The position numbers and the translations under genes are program-made. From Linum tenue (taxonomy: Eukaryota > Streptophyta > Magnoliopsida > Malpighiales > Linaceae): 64,000 bases of DNA. Within the stretch, counting starts at the first letter, position 1, and every line of letters starts with the position of its first letter. Positions 22,601 through 34,748 of this stretch are shown here, one piece after another. Below the pieces are notes generated by a model, which searched no databases, had not been told where the DNA came from, and saw nothing but the letters and a program-made list of their open reading frames with translations. The stretch covers positions 7,910,032 to 7,974,031 of the forward strand of contig CAMGYJ010000003.1 in the NCBI GenBank assembly GCA_946122785.1, given 5' to 3'.

Positions 22601-24386
22601 CCAAATTAAGCTTGTACCAATTCCACCTACTGGCGGTGGTAAAAAAACAAAAATTAATTTCCTTACTTACTTTTGGGTTATGAATAATCTATTTTCCTTT
22701 CTTTTCTCACACTAGTAAGTCCATTGAATCATAATCATTCTTCCACCACTAGCTTGCCTATACCTTCATACTCTTGGGAGAGATTTTCCTAAGATCCACT
22801 CAATTATAACAGAATTTTCTCAATGATTTATCAGTTTCATCTTTTTCCTATATATAGGAAAACTCCAACTACTATATATGCCAAAAGGGTATTTTTAGCT
22901 GCCAATACTTTCTCTTAAAAATCTTGTCATTAATTAATTACGACCCAATATTTCTTTTTTTACAAAAAAAAAAAGGTTCATCGACAAAATGGCTTTAGTC
23001 AGTTTCCTTTCTTGTTCATACGAATAGGTGCATGAAAAGCGATAATTAACTTACATATCCCCTTTCTTTATTGGAATATTCATTCATTATCTCAATTTTC
23101 CGATACCGGTAAGGAATTCCTATAAATCAGCAGTAGTTTGAATGAAGATATATATGGGGAAGATAGTTTTAGCTGTAAATTTCGTCGCTAAAAACTTTAT
23201 ATTACGGTATTAATTACCTCGCTTCTGTTTTTGAAAATGGCTTTGAAAACATGCACAACGTCGGTGTGGGTCGTAAAATGCTTCAGCCCGAAGATGGACT
23301 TCAGCTGTTGCAGGCAAATGATCGTCGCCGTCCCCGACATGAACCCGGTGATCGTCGAATGCGACAGGAAATCCACCAGAATCCCCAGCCTGTGTCGTCA
23401 TTAAAACACCGCCACTTTTAGCGACGATAAAAAAACAGAGAAGGCATCAAAAAATTTTACTCATGAGAATATAATTGGTCGTTAATTATTAATTACCGTA
23501 GAACGCCTAACAGGAACTGAAACACTCCGGTGAGGAAGCAGGCCGTGAAAACCAAATGAAGGTACAGCGTCGGGTTCTCCGTCGCTGACACCTCCGCCCC
23601 GATCGTGTTCGCCATTATCATCGACGCCGACGCCACCGTCCCCACCGCCAGATGCTTCGAGCTCCCGAACACCGCGTACACTAGTGGTGGCACAAAGCTC
23701 GTGTCTGCACAAATCAATTTTCGTCATAAAGACGACTTCTTAAAAGGTCATTCATCTCAATACTATAATACGACGATTGAATCTGACACACTAGCATTGT
23801 CATGATCCCACACTCAAATTTCGTCATAAAAACATCATCTTATAGTTTTCAATCCCACTGTCTAATTATTTTCATCATGAAGATTTTTCGACAGGTCATC
23901 TATCTTGGTACGAATTAAAAATCGAATCTGACACATTACGATCACACACTCGATTTTTCGTCCGAAATTTTCCAATCGAGATTGCACAATTTCGAATTCC
24001 CCGATAAAGAAATGAATTTACTCGTACGAACATCTGTCACGCTCTAGATTTAGGGTGTAACGAAAATTCGCGATTTACGTACATAGGCCGACGATGGGAG
24101 GGATGTTGGCGAGCTTGGCGTAGCTGATGCCCTGAGGGATGGCGAGGCTGGTGATGGTGATTCCGGCGAGGATGTCGTATTGGAGCAGCCGGACGTCGTA
24201 TTTGGGGAGCCACTCGAAGATCGGGACGAAGTAATCGAGCGTGGCCTTGAGCCGGGCCACGGGCGTGTGCCGGTTCCGGATTGTGCGGAACGGGTCGTCG
24301 GGAAAGAGTGTCTCCTTGCAGTGGGATCCGAATTTGAACCCGAAACTCCTCGGGTCGGCGTAGCTCACCTCATGACCCGTACCCAT
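19663..24386 (-). CDS. SULTR3;5: Sulfate transporter, SULTR group 3 (SULTR3;5-like), 12 exons
   Basis: Proton-coupled sulfate transporter of the SLC26/SulP family, a membrane protein; group 3 members act in plastid or root-to-shoot sulfate movement. Exons on the minus strand: 24386-24083, 23704-23497, 23389-23218, 22439-22374, 22230-22117, 21929-21813, 21686-21560, 20878-20592, 20502-20312, 20206-20124, 20002-19926, 19824-19663. All junctions are GT-AG and keep frame, giving 1,908 nt and 635 aa. The N-terminus has FPDDPFR and the family signature QGISYAKLA. The membrane core has LGILVDFLSHSTITGF, EGIAIGRSFA and LTTGPFSKTAVN. The C-terminal STAS domain runs from about residue 505, with the conserved SIDMTG at 560-565. 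Length and motifs match Arabidopsis SULTR3;5 (about 634 aa) better than SULTR3;1-3;4. I see no stop or frameshift. Subgroup assignment is from memory of the family. Confidence 0.95.
20943..21324. mobile_element. Putative hAT-type MITE in SULTR intron 7
   Basis: The left end 'agggggtgtgcaatgg' and right end 'cccttgcacatcc' are imperfect inverted repeats. The interior is full of TGGTCC/GGACCA motifs. The style matches small plant hAT elements starting AGGGRTGTGCAA. The flanks (aaccggtg / aaaggtgg) are only weakly alike, so the target duplication is not proven. It lies wholly inside the intron and does not touch splice sites. Confidence 0.45.
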
Positions 24387-24497
24387 ATTTTTTTTTAGTT
24401 TCTACGAGACAGAAAGAAGAGAGTGAGAAGCTAAAAGGGTTTTGTTTTCTCTGCTGCTGAAGAGGGGGAATGAGAAGGAGAAGAAATGGAAGAGTGT

Positions 24498-24504
24498 TTA
24501 TATA
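24498..24504 (-). promoter_or_regulatory. TATA box of the SULTR gene (tatataa)
   Basis: On the minus strand it reads 'cctctatataaacactc', about 112 bp upstream of the ATG at 24,386. The leader in between is CT-rich (cttctcactctcttctttct), typical of plant 5' UTRs. Confidence 0.7.
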
Positions 24505-24599
24505 GAGGAGGAAGAAGAAGAAAGTGGATAAAAGGCTAAAAAACTGACCTTTAAAACCCACTAGCTGCACCCCTTTTTGTTTGTTTTAACTTTTTGGGA

Positions 24600-25325
24600 T
24601 TTTGGATTTGACAATGGATGATTTAGAGGTTGGAGCAAAAATTTGGAGTTGTTTTTGTGGTTAATTAGGATGAGATTAAGGGGAAAGGAAAGACTAAAAG
24701 ATAAGGATGGATTTACTTTAGTTAATAGTAATATATGGGTCTAATTGGATTCTACTGATTTGCTTACTTGATTATGATGCTTTTTGTACTATTAACAGGG
24801 AGATAATTACTGTGTGGCTTGTCCGAGTCAGTAGAGCTTTCTACCCCACTAATTTTTTTTACCACATGGATTACTCTCACTGTGTTTACTCGGTAAAAGT
24901 TTCTTTTTTCTTCGACTTTTTGTTTTCTGTTTTGGTTCTTTGTGACTAAAACCTTTTGTAAGTAAATGATTCACCTACTGAACAATGCATGTATAGAAAA
25001 GTTAATTAGTACCACGATTTAATGAAATTAATTAAGAAATTGTTTAATAATTATCAATACTTACTTTTCGATATTATATTTTTCAATATGTCATAAGTGG
25101 TGCCAATATTCAAGAAGTGTAGCAAACTAGCAATAATATTTGAGCCATTTCATTCCCACTCTTAAAATAAATCACCTACTAAACATGTATAAAATTCAGT
25201 ACATAATTTAATGAAAATTAAATAATTTACTGTATGATAATTATTAATATTTACCTTTGTATAGATAGTTTTCAATATGTCATAAGTGTTGCCAGAATTA
25301 AAAAACGGTAATGATGATAATATCG
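24600..25325. other. Upstream intergenic DNA of the SULTR gene
   Basis: AT-rich, no gene. A roughly 60-bp motif (ttcaatatgtcataagtg.tgcca) occurs at about 25,083 and about 25,272 as an imperfect direct repeat. Confidence 0.5.
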
Positions 25326-25334
25326 TATCAATAA

Positions 25335-25837
25335 GGGTTATAGGTATAATATGTCCTTCTACTATGACGTTTTATCAAACATGTCCCTATACTATTTTTT
25401 ACATCAAGCATGCCCCTGTACTTTGTAAAAAAGATCAAACATGTCCTTTTGTTAAAATTTTCGTCCAAAAACCATTAACCAAGGCTGAATTTTGGTTTGG
25501 GCGACACAAATGTCTACAATATCCCTAATAATTTCACTTTATAATTTATTTTGGTTCTTTTGTATAGCCAAATAACTCAAATAATTTAACTTTGAAGAGA
25601 TCTAGAGGAATAAAACGGGGGAGAAAACTATCATTTTCCCTCCCATTTGCTGATGTTGGGTCGTCAAAATATCGGTTCAACTATGATTGACGATTTTTTC
25701 AATCAAAATTTTAACAGAAGGACATGTTTGATAATTTTTTTGAAGTATAGGGGCATGTTTGATGTAAAAAATAGTAGAGGGTCATATTTGATAAAACGTC
25801 ATAATAGAGGGGCATATTATACCTATAACTATAACCA
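25335..25837. mobile_element. Mutator-type MITE, 503 bp
   Basis: Long inverted repeats begin GGGTTATAGGTATAATATG on the left and, read inward from the right, TGGTTATAGTTATAGGTATA. They continue for about 110 bp each (tactatgacgttttatcaaa on the left against its inverse near 25,790-25,805). The target duplication is a perfect 9 bp, tatcaataa, at 25,326-25,334 and 25,838-25,846, as expected for Mutator-like elements. No coding capacity. Confidence 0.9.
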
Positions 25838-25846
25838 TATCAATAA

Positions 25847-28271
25847 AATAACTTTGTTGCAGAAGCTCCAAAGTATTATATGTTCTATTCTTAAGTTTTT
25901 TTTTTTTTTTGGGTTTTCTCACAAGCCCTTATTGTAAAAATTTATTGCTCGACTTATATTTTTGGAATATAATTTCGTATGATAAAAATTGAGAGCACCG
26001 GTTTAAATAAAATCACACTTGTTGTTTTGGTTTGAAGTTAGATTATCTGTTGTCAACTGAAAGTTAATCCCTCTGTAATTTGTATCTGATCATGCATAAT
26101 GGAACTGATATCTCATATACCTGTATCTGCTAACATACACCATATTATTGAACCACATAAATCTGTGTTACATTTACTTTTTTGCATTGTCAATTACCTT
26201 AATTGTTATAGCACCTCTGAATCTTTTGTAACCCTTTTAAAATCTGACCCTGGCTGCTCGCTTGTGTTGCCCCTAACTACCTTGAGAGGCCAAGTTTAAT
26301 CAGCTAAGAAATTGTTAATCACAAAAGCTCAGTTCAAAACAAACAATAGACAAGCTCCTAAAATGGCAAAAAGGGCAATACGATCAGTTGATCCCTTTGC
26401 ATCTATCTCTCTCCGAATCGGGTCGGTCCCGCGCACCTCAACGGCCCGACTGGTTAATTTATGCAACACTTATTTGAAAGTGGAGACGAAGTTAGGTGGC
26501 GATATTGGGCAGCTTTTCTTCCCCAAAAACGGATAAAAGGGAGAGCTCGAAATGATGAGTGGAGGAGACGACTGAAAACGTGGTTTTCTTCCCACTTCGC
26601 CATATAACGCCTTCCCCAGAGGTAAGCAAACGAATGTGATTTTACTTCATCTTTCTAGCTAGCCAACTAGCACACTTCCATCATGGATGAGTTTGAAACG
26701 CAAGTTCTCTTTCGGTAGGCTAGCTAGCTTGGTATAACTACCTAGGTCCTTCCTAATTAACACTCAGTACATTCAAGAACGGAGCCAGAAATTTGAATAA
26801 GCTAGTCAGAAAATGTAAATTTAAAAGAGGAGTTAAAACATTACCGATCGCTCTATTTTTTTGAATTTGTTACAAGTTTTACATGCGTTTTAATGTATAA
26901 CATTCACTTACCTTCAACTTAACTCCGCTACTATCTATACCCGAATCATAGATTTAGACTTTGTTCGCATGATCATTTGAATTTTTGTTTATTTGGCTTT
27001 GGATTGAAAGTCACGGGAATCGCACTAGGATCCAATTTACGTGTGGGCTTTTACACCTATGTTTTCTATTAAAGGTATGTTTTAACCTTTTTTTGGGTAT
27101 GTATATGTAAAAAAACCTTCTTACCCTTTTATAATACACACTATTTTCAATATAGTGAAACCCGTTTCTCCTGTTCGTCGACTAGGCAAGACATATGCAT
27201 TAATGAACCAAATATGTATATTGATTTACTTCTTCCTTTGTCAATTTTCTGCTCCGTTGCCACATGGTTACTCTTTTGTGTGATTCTGACACTCAAGAGT
27301 GAAGTTGGGATTTCATTTGCTTGTGGAATTTAGGTGATGCATTTGTCACTCAAATACAAAGCATTATGTATTTGATAAAAAAAAATTGTTTGTTGAGGTA
27401 TACAAATATGTGGGTTTCACAGATTTGAACCTAATTTTTAGCGCCAAATTCGTGGACTCAATGTATTTACAAATACCACATTTCATTTAGTATTTGATCA
27501 TGGAAGGCAATGATTTGAGACCCATGGTACAAAAATCTTTAAATCCAAGATCAAAATCAAATAAACAAACAATATTATCTTTCAAATACAAAATGAAACA
27601 AATTCATCATAAATCCAACAGTTTTTAAAACTAAAAACCTTTATTTTCAAATCCAACAAGCAAACGAGCACTTGAGTGTTTTATACTGTGGTAATATTAT
27701 GAATATTATGACGGGTGAAAATGAATTTTCTCGTAGTTTGATGAGACCTAATATCTTGCCACCTTCTCATTTTCTCGTATATTTTCAAAATATACGAATA
27801 GAAATAATAATTTTAGAAAAAATATTTCTCACTAAACTACACGATACCTCTAAAATTCTAACCAATGCTAGACAAGCGTTCACTCGAACTCACCAATGGT
27901 GAGCGCTCAATGGTTTCTTTTGTGTGCTGGTTCTTTGTCACTTCCCACGAGCGTGATTATTGGAAAGTTTAAATGAATAATGACATTAATTAACCGATGC
28001 ATCAATAACGAGTTTCCCTACCTCCTTCCTATTTTCTGAATTATTAACTCAATAATTCCCTCGAGTTAATGATGTTCGATTGGGCCAAACGAAAAAGTTT
28101 GCAATAATTTCTCCTTAATTAAGTCAGGAAAAGCCAAAGAGAGGCTAATGTAGTCATGTGTATTGTGTAATAACTAATAAGTTAATGGTAGTGCGCAATT
28201 ATTCCCTCCCGCGAAATATTGTTGACTTCTATAACTCATTTCATGAACTCGGGGGTGGATTGCAAAACTGG
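25847..28271. other. Gene-free AT-rich stretch
   Basis: No ORF with a recognisable domain. About 26,950-27,670 has TTTGAAAT/ATTTCAAA-rich DNA, with ends 'tttgttcgcatgatcatttg' and 'caacaagcaaacgagcac' that are faintly inverse, possibly an old MITE. I could not confirm termini. Confidence 0.4.
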
Positions 28272-28279
28272 ATTTGGAG

Positions 28280-28479
28280 CAATGCAGTCAAAATCGCGCT
28301 CTAAAACTTAAAAGTTTACGTTTTTACCTTTTTGGGTCACCACAACGTTTCTACGTAGAATCATGATTTTCCCTTACAAATGTGGTCAAAATCTACGTTT
28401 TAAAACTTAAAAGCTTACGATTTTACGCTTCTAGCTCACCCAACCGCTTCTAGGTAGAATCGCGTTTTTGACTGCATTG
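28280..28479. mobile_element. Small hAT-like MITE, 200 bp
   Basis: TIRs caatgcagtcaaaatcgcg and cgcgtttttgactgcattg are flanked by an 8-bp duplication, atttggag (28,272-28,279 and 28,480-28,487). The interior is a diverged tandem duplication: 'ttaaaacttaaaagcttacg' and 'cttctaggtagaatc'-type blocks occur twice. Confidence 0.85.
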
Positions 28480-28487
28480 ATTTGGAG

Positions 28488-30062
28488 TATGGATTTATAA
28501 AATTCTTATATTTAGCCGAATTAAATTTATCTTTTTCTGTTTTCACTTTTTTTATTCTAGATTTTAGGTTTAGAAAATTACATCTATAAAATATGATAAT
28601 ATCAAATTTTTCATACATAAAATTGTATAGAGGATTTTTTTCAGCTTTATCTCCCTCTCTTTTTTATTTATTTATTATCTTGCCAAAGTTAAGGATAAAC
28701 GTTATAGTTGGTACAAAGTTAGATTCTATATTTTTCATTAAATGTTTCCAACAATCACAATTATCAAACATATAATCTCTTTTCAACAATTTGGAAAGTT
28801 ATAATTTTCAATTTTTAAGAGTTTGTTATTCGTCGCCCTAATTTAAAACGTATTTTTCGGATGATGAAATAGAAAGGACAAAAATACAAATTTATTTTAA
28901 ATTATGGCAAGTAAAAAGGGATACCGTATTCATAAAAAACGGGATACCGTGACAATGTAACATTTTATCATTATTTTAATTTTTTTGCATAGAGAAGAGG
29001 AGCATGAAATTTGATGCATTGATTGCTTATAAGGATTAATTTTTTTAATCTTTTACTTAAATTCATGAATTCACGTTTCCCCTTGAAAAAATAGATAAAA
29101 CATTGCAAAATTAATTTGTTTCTAGTTCAACATTATATGAATTACGGTACAAATTCAATTAAAGATACCGTTCTCGCTGCTGAACTCACATTATTCTCCA
29201 CACCAGTTCCCCTTCCATTTCCTTTTGCCAAACGAGTAATGCTAGTTGGCGTTCATAGTATCGAAATCTTTGCAACAAATGAAAGATACGGGGCCAAAAA
29301 ATTAAGCGAGTTATGGAAATAAAATAAAAGTTCCTTTTAAAATAATTTGGTTATATAAAATGTCACCTTTTTTAAAAAAAAAAATTGGTTCTATAAAATG
29401 TCAAATGAATTTTACATGTGTTTTGAAGTGTAGTTGAAATGATTGCTGACTGTCGATAAATAGAAGTCAAACTTCTAAGTCTAACAAAAGCTAGCGTACA
29501 TTTCTCCTTTTAACAAAGAGGACATATTGAACTTGGAACCCTAGCTAGCCTGTTGAATGAAATGCATTTGATCAGATCAGGATTTATAAGAAATTAATTT
29601 GTCATTTGCAATCGGAAACACGTGTCCTCCACAAATTCCCCTCTTTTTTGACGGCCTTGTCCTCCAAAAATCCTTGGATAGCACATAATCTTTGATTCTC
29701 TGATCACCATTTCCATAATTAACCAGTTAACCACCCACTAACTTTGTATTGTTCATGCATCAACCCTGGAGCCGACCTTGAATTGAACTTGATCGCACTT
29801 ACTTAGAAGGCGCGGGAAGCCGGCGGGGCTGGTAATGGATTGGAAATGCTAGTGGGGGAAGATGGTTTTGTGGGTTTTCTCTGCTTTTAATTGTTGGTCT
29901 AACGGAGAAGTTTCCGGTTAATGGGATTGGGGTGAAGGGATCAACTTTCAGAGCACTAATTTTCTGTTTGTGGTGGTCGCTCAGGTTAGTAACAAGGTGG
30001 CAAATGCATTGGATTCATGAGATTTGATTAAATGAATTTAATTGGTTATGTTGTATAAGATT
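28488..30062. other. Gene-free AT-rich stretch
   Basis: Low-complexity A/T tracts and short ORFs only. I see no supported feature until the LTR element at 30,063. Confidence 0.5.
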
Positions 30063-30672
30063 TGTTGATGCCACAATACTCCCTCTCCACGTGGCTCCAC
30101 CACAGCTTCACGCCGAGCGCTTGGACCCTGCGGGACGGGCGCCTAGTGGGCTAGACCCGTCCGTTAGCACTCCAACGATCAAGTCAGGAACAATTCTAGA
30201 GAGAGAAGTGAAGAAAGAAGTTTAGTGTGAGAAAGACCGACCTGCTTAAATGCTACCTACCGAGTGCTATTTATACTACCCGAGCTCCTCAACCACCTTC
30301 CGACCAACTCCTGCCACAAAGCCTTACGTCATTCCCTCATTAAATGCCTGGTCTGGTCTAACTCCTACGCGCCTACACGTGGCGCGCTGTCCATCTTCCA
30401 CGTCGGGGCGCATAGGGGGACCACTTGCCTCGTGGCGCCCTTCTGACTCCGCTCGTCCGTACTTCCTTGTCTGCGAGTATATTTTGTCGCTATGCGCCCT
30501 TCTTCCCTTGAGACTGCCTAGGTCATGCCCTAGGGAGGCCATGAATGGGCTTCAAGCCCAACAGGCTTTTTGACTCTCATGGGCTCTTCTCTGCTACCCC
30601 AAATAGCCATAAATGGGCTTCGGGCCCAACAGGCTTTTTAGCTTTTATGGGTTCTTCCTTACTAACCCAACA
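30063..30672 (-). repeat. 3' LTR (left copy), 610 bp
   Basis: A TATA box on the minus strand at 30,268-30,275 (gtataaatagcac). The outer flank is AGATT. An open frame of 107 aa within it is duplicated in the other LTR and is not taken as a gene. Confidence 0.93.
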
Positions 30673-30688
30673 ATTGCCCCCCAGTTAG
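30673..30688 (-). other. Polypurine tract
   Basis: Minus-strand reading is taactggggggcaat immediately before TGTTGGG of the left LTR. It matches the tract of the first element (ttggggggcatt) and sets the element's orientation as minus. Confidence 0.8.
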
Positions 30689-31219
30689 GCGCTCACAGGT
30701 GGGCGCCTAACTATGAACCCATATGTGCACGCGTCCTCCGGAAGTGCGGGACAATCCGCAGACACACCCATGACCCTTCGACCTGTGGGGCGTCTGAGTA
30801 CAACTTGCCCCCCATTCCACACGTAACAATTTTCGCCTTTTCATATCGACTTCATCAGAAAATACCCTTCGGCTTTGGGGGGCGCCTGAATTCCCTTCAT
30901 TCATTGCCCTTGCGCCTTACTTGACTCTGATGCGTCTGTTACAGCTTGCGCGTCCACCCCTCGCGCCCCTTATGCGATCGCTGTATTTCCCCCTCTTAGA
31001 CACGTCCATTGTAGTTCATGCGCCCCATTCTTGCTCTAAACGTCTCCTCGTTTCCTAGGCGCGCGTCCGTACTTGCCGCCCCCACTCGGCATCCGTTCAA
31101 AATTTGAATTTCAAATTTCAAATTTAAAAAAAAAATTTCAAATTTCAAACGGAGGGCGAGAATCTGCCGTTAAACGCACGCATATCTCGAGGCGACCTTT
31201 CGTCTCCCCGCCCTTCTCT

Positions 31220-31227
31220 TATAAATA
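31220..31227 (+). promoter_or_regulatory. TATA box of the antisense gene (tataaata)
   Basis: Lies in 'cttctcttataaatatacac', 143 bp upstream of the ATG at 31,370, followed by a CT-rich leader. It implies transcription of this strand independent of the LTR promoters, which point the other way. Confidence 0.65.
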
Positions 31228-31369
31228 TACACCATCTTCTCCTCCCCTCTTCATTCGTCCTCCCATTGTTTCTCTCTCTAGCTCTTATTTCCTCTTATTG
31301 CTCTCCCTTCTCTCTAGCCCACGCGCCCCCGCTCACTCTTATCTGTGTGCTCGTCTCAATTTTACCAGC

Positions 31370-34116
31370 ATGTCTCATTCAAAATCTGGTGCCGCCACTA
31401 CATCCGCGGAAAAGGGCGGACACTCGGCGCCCAGTGTGCTCGACGTGCTCGAGCAGCACCTGTCGCCCGACCCTCTTCGAAACCAAGATCAGCGGGCGCC
31501 TCGACCCCATAAGGAAGCGCCTAAGAAGCCGACGTCCACCTCTTCTCCTGCGCCCCAACACGCGGAGGCGCCTAAGAAGCCGACCTCCACCACTTCTCCT
31601 GCGCCCCTGGACGAGGAGGCGCCCGATACAGCAACGGCCTCGGATGCGCCCACCTCTACCACGCAGGCGCCTGAATCGACCAAACAGAGTAATGTCCCCC
31701 TTTTCCTCTGCTTTTTAAATTTCCCATTCGTTTCGAACCTTTGCTAGGCGCCCCCGATAGGTATTGGGTCCCTAGTATTGACCAAAGGCGCTTGGATCAC
31801 TTTTAGGCTCCGCGCCTACCTCATCAGAGTCGAGCGATGCGGCTGCCTCTCCGGTCTCCATTGATTCAGGCGCCCCCGAAGATGGGTCATTCAAGATAGT
31901 TGCTTGGGAAAATACATGGCCACAAGGGGAGGCGCCCGGTAACACCAGCAAACTATCCGTGAGGCGTGCCGGGCCAAAGCACACTTCCACCATCAAGATA
32001 ACCGAAATGCACCGATTGATTACCTCTTGCAATCTGCCTCGCACATGGTCCTACGCGCCTGCATCTCCGATTGCCAGGGTGGGAGCAATCGGTCCACGGT
32101 GGCTCGGCATATATAGGGAGTATTTCAAGTTTGGGCTACGCTTCCCATTAGATTCGATTTTGGAGGGACTTCTCACCACATGCGCCTGCTCCATTGGGCG
32201 CCTATCTCCTTCGATCTTTTTGATTCATGTCTTATTCAAGCTTAAGTGTCGGCAGCACAACATTGCCCCGACGTTTAAGCTCTTCCGGTACTTCTTCACT
32301 ATGACCAGTAGTGACAATTGCCTGTCTCTACAGAGGCGCCTAGATATCCCAGGTCACTTTGTAGAAGATTGCCCCAAGTTAGGGAGGAAGTGGTATAGGG
32401 GTTTCTTTTTCATCAAGGCACGAGCAGAAACGTTTTATGAGAGCGGCGAGCGCTTCATACGTGATTGGGCAATAGGCAGTACCACACGCTTCAACGTGGA
32501 GGTAGAGTTATCCGATATCGAGAAAGAGCATGCGCGCCTATTATGCATGCATCCGGTGAACCTTAGTTCCACAGCTGCTAGGACTCCTGTCTTACACGAG
32601 TACTACGCCGACGGTAGGTGGGCGCCTAGTAGCGTATGCGTGTCATTAAAAAGTGTGTTTACGTTCATGCTGATTTACTTACGCATAACGATCATTCTGC
32701 CTTTACTTACTCGTTTGTACTTTGCTGCAGGTGTGGATTTCACCACCATTGCCTCTTTTATGAGGACTCAACTGGAGGGCATGGGTCTGGATTACAAGGC
32801 GCCCGACTTCGGCGATAAAAGGAAGGGCGCTTCGAAGAAAGGGAAGGGCAAGTCTTCCTCTTCCGGAGTTAAGGCCAATGCGCCTGCTGCACCCAAGCAA
32901 GGGCAGAAGCGCTCAACCCCGCGGCGCATCAAACCACAGAAGGTGTCGAGCGCCCCCGCAGCAGAGGAAGAGGAGGCGCCCACCAACGTGCAAATCGTCG
33001 AGGAGGCGCATACGGCCATCATCCCTTCTGATCCCGAGTTGGACATTGACGACGTCCCTCTTGTGGCTAAATTGAAGAGGAAGCAGGTGGAGGGGGAAGC
33101 TTCGGCGCCTAGCAAGAAGCGGCGCACCAGCGCGGAGGAACGAGTCCCAGCCTTTGTTGAAAAATGGCTACAACCACCAAAGCATAAGGTCAACATCGAA
33201 TGCTCGGACAGATCTGCTTTGGAGAGAGGCTCCGCGCTTGGGTTTGCCTTTCATGCGTCCGAGGTGCTGAGGGCGCCCAGCGATGTTGATGGTCGGAACT
33301 TATGGGGAGAGGTCGCACGAATGGGCGCCCAGGTAGGTTGATCGTGTCTTCTTTTCGCATGCACTGCACATATACATTTCTTATTCACTTGCTATATTTT
33401 TACTTTGTTAGATGTTGTTTCTTGCCAAGAACGGCGCATTGGCTAACGAGGCGCTACGCCTTGGAGAAGCTGAAGCGCTCAACTCCCTAAGCGCCATGAA
33501 GGATGACCTAGAAACGGCGCAGAGGCGCCAGGCAGAGCTAGCGGAGGCGTGCGAGACTGCCAACCTGGAGGCTGCAAAAGCGGCTTCACTCGTCCAAAAA
33601 TCCATCGATGATGAGAAGCAGAAAATGAAGTTGGAATATGAGGCCCAGTTCGAGACTGCGAGGAGGGCGCATCATGAGGAGGTTGCCAAGCTTAGGAAGG
33701 AAAAAGATGATCTGGAAAAGGAGACAGGCTCCCAAAGGAGCGAGATTGACCTTCTCATCGAGGAGAAGAAGGCATTGCAAAAGGAGAAGAAGATCTTAGC
33801 TCAGGAGAACAAGAGGCGCCAAGAGGAGCTGGAGGCGCTTAAAGCGAAGGGAAGTGGCTCCGAGGCGCCTACATCAGATCTGGCACTGAAGGCGCAGGCG
33901 TCCCTTAACAGTATCCTAATTCTGAAGAGGAAGCTCGAAGCTGATCATCCTACCATCAACTGGGACGTGAAGGAGATGGCCAACTACGTGATTGACTTCA
34001 TGTCTAGTGGGCGCCCTATCGTTGACGTTGCGCCTGCGCCTCCCGAGGGATTCGCGGGTGAAGAGAGTTCGGATTCGGGCTCGGAGTCCAGTGATGATTC
34101 GGAGGGAGAGGAGTAG
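31370..34116 (+). CDS. Antisense ORF of Tat-like retrotransposon (putative gypsy-type transposon domain), 4 exons
   Basis: Exons 31370-31688, 31807-32613, 32731-33332 and 33412-34116, all GT-AG and in frame, total 2,433 nt and 810 aa (MSHSKSGAATT...SDDSEGEE). Residues 1-160 are Pro/Ala/Thr/Ser-rich with KEAPKKPTSTSSP repeats. Residues about 195-300 (YREYFKFGLRFPLDSILEGL...) resemble the plant domain called 'putative gypsy type transposon' (Transposase_28), whose function is unknown. A basic, probably disordered linker follows (KGASKKGKGKSSSSG). Exon 4 encodes a long coiled coil (about 590-700) and an acidic tail. Tat-lineage elements are known to carry an extra ORF between pol and the 3' LTR, sometimes antisense, and the position here fits. 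I see no stop or shift. The function is unknown. Confidence 0.8.
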
Positions 34117-34360
34117 ATGGACTATTTTCCTTAGTGTTTGCCATTTAGCCTTTGCGCCTCCATTTTGTAGAACTCTTGGGCGTCTGTTACTTTGCACGAT
34201 GTGTTGCCAGCATGTTGCACTTCTTTTATTTTGCTTTCCTAACTTTTCTAGACTTTTTCATAATATGCACATCTAGACTTTATTGATACCCTACTCCCAT
34301 GCCTCCATTACATTCTGCTATTTATTGCCTTATGGCGTGCTGATAAGGGCGCTATTTCCG

Positions 34361-34490
34361 GGCGCATTCTTTTCATTTATGATTGAGGGCACAAGTGTTG
34401 GGTGCGAGGGCGCATTACGTGTTAGGCGCATTCTTTTCATTTCTGATTGAGGGCACAAGTGTTGGGTGCGAGGGCGCATTGCATGTTGGG
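34361..34490 (+). repeat. Tandem repeat, about 64-bp unit, two copies
   Basis: 'ggcgcattcttttcattt' and 'gattgagggcacaagtgttg' with 'ggtgcgagggcgcatt' recur once with few changes, downstream of the antisense gene. GGGCGCT motifs continue to about 34,680. Confidence 0.8.
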
Positions 34491-34748
34491 CGCATTCAGG
34501 GCACCAAGCATGGGTGCAAGAGACGAGTTAAAAGAGTATCAATGTATATGTATATATTCCGATTTCAAAAAGAAGACTTTGGGGCGCTAATTCGGGCGCT
34601 TTAAGTATCCCGGGCGCTTAAAGGGCGCTTTACATAAACCTTAAAGGGCGCTATTTACGGGCGCTTGCAATACTATAGGCGCACGTATGCGCTGCTTCCT
34701 ACTCTTACCAAAAAACTCCCCAAAGCTTGGTGTCTTCTTCCTCCCCCA

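Noticed and set aside
24180..24398. 72-aa plus-strand ORF
   Set aside because: Antisense to SULTR exon 1.
30250..30573. 107-aa ORF in the LTR (also 35,330-35,653)
   Set aside because: Lies in LTR sequence antisense to the element and is duplicated only because the LTRs are; no domain.
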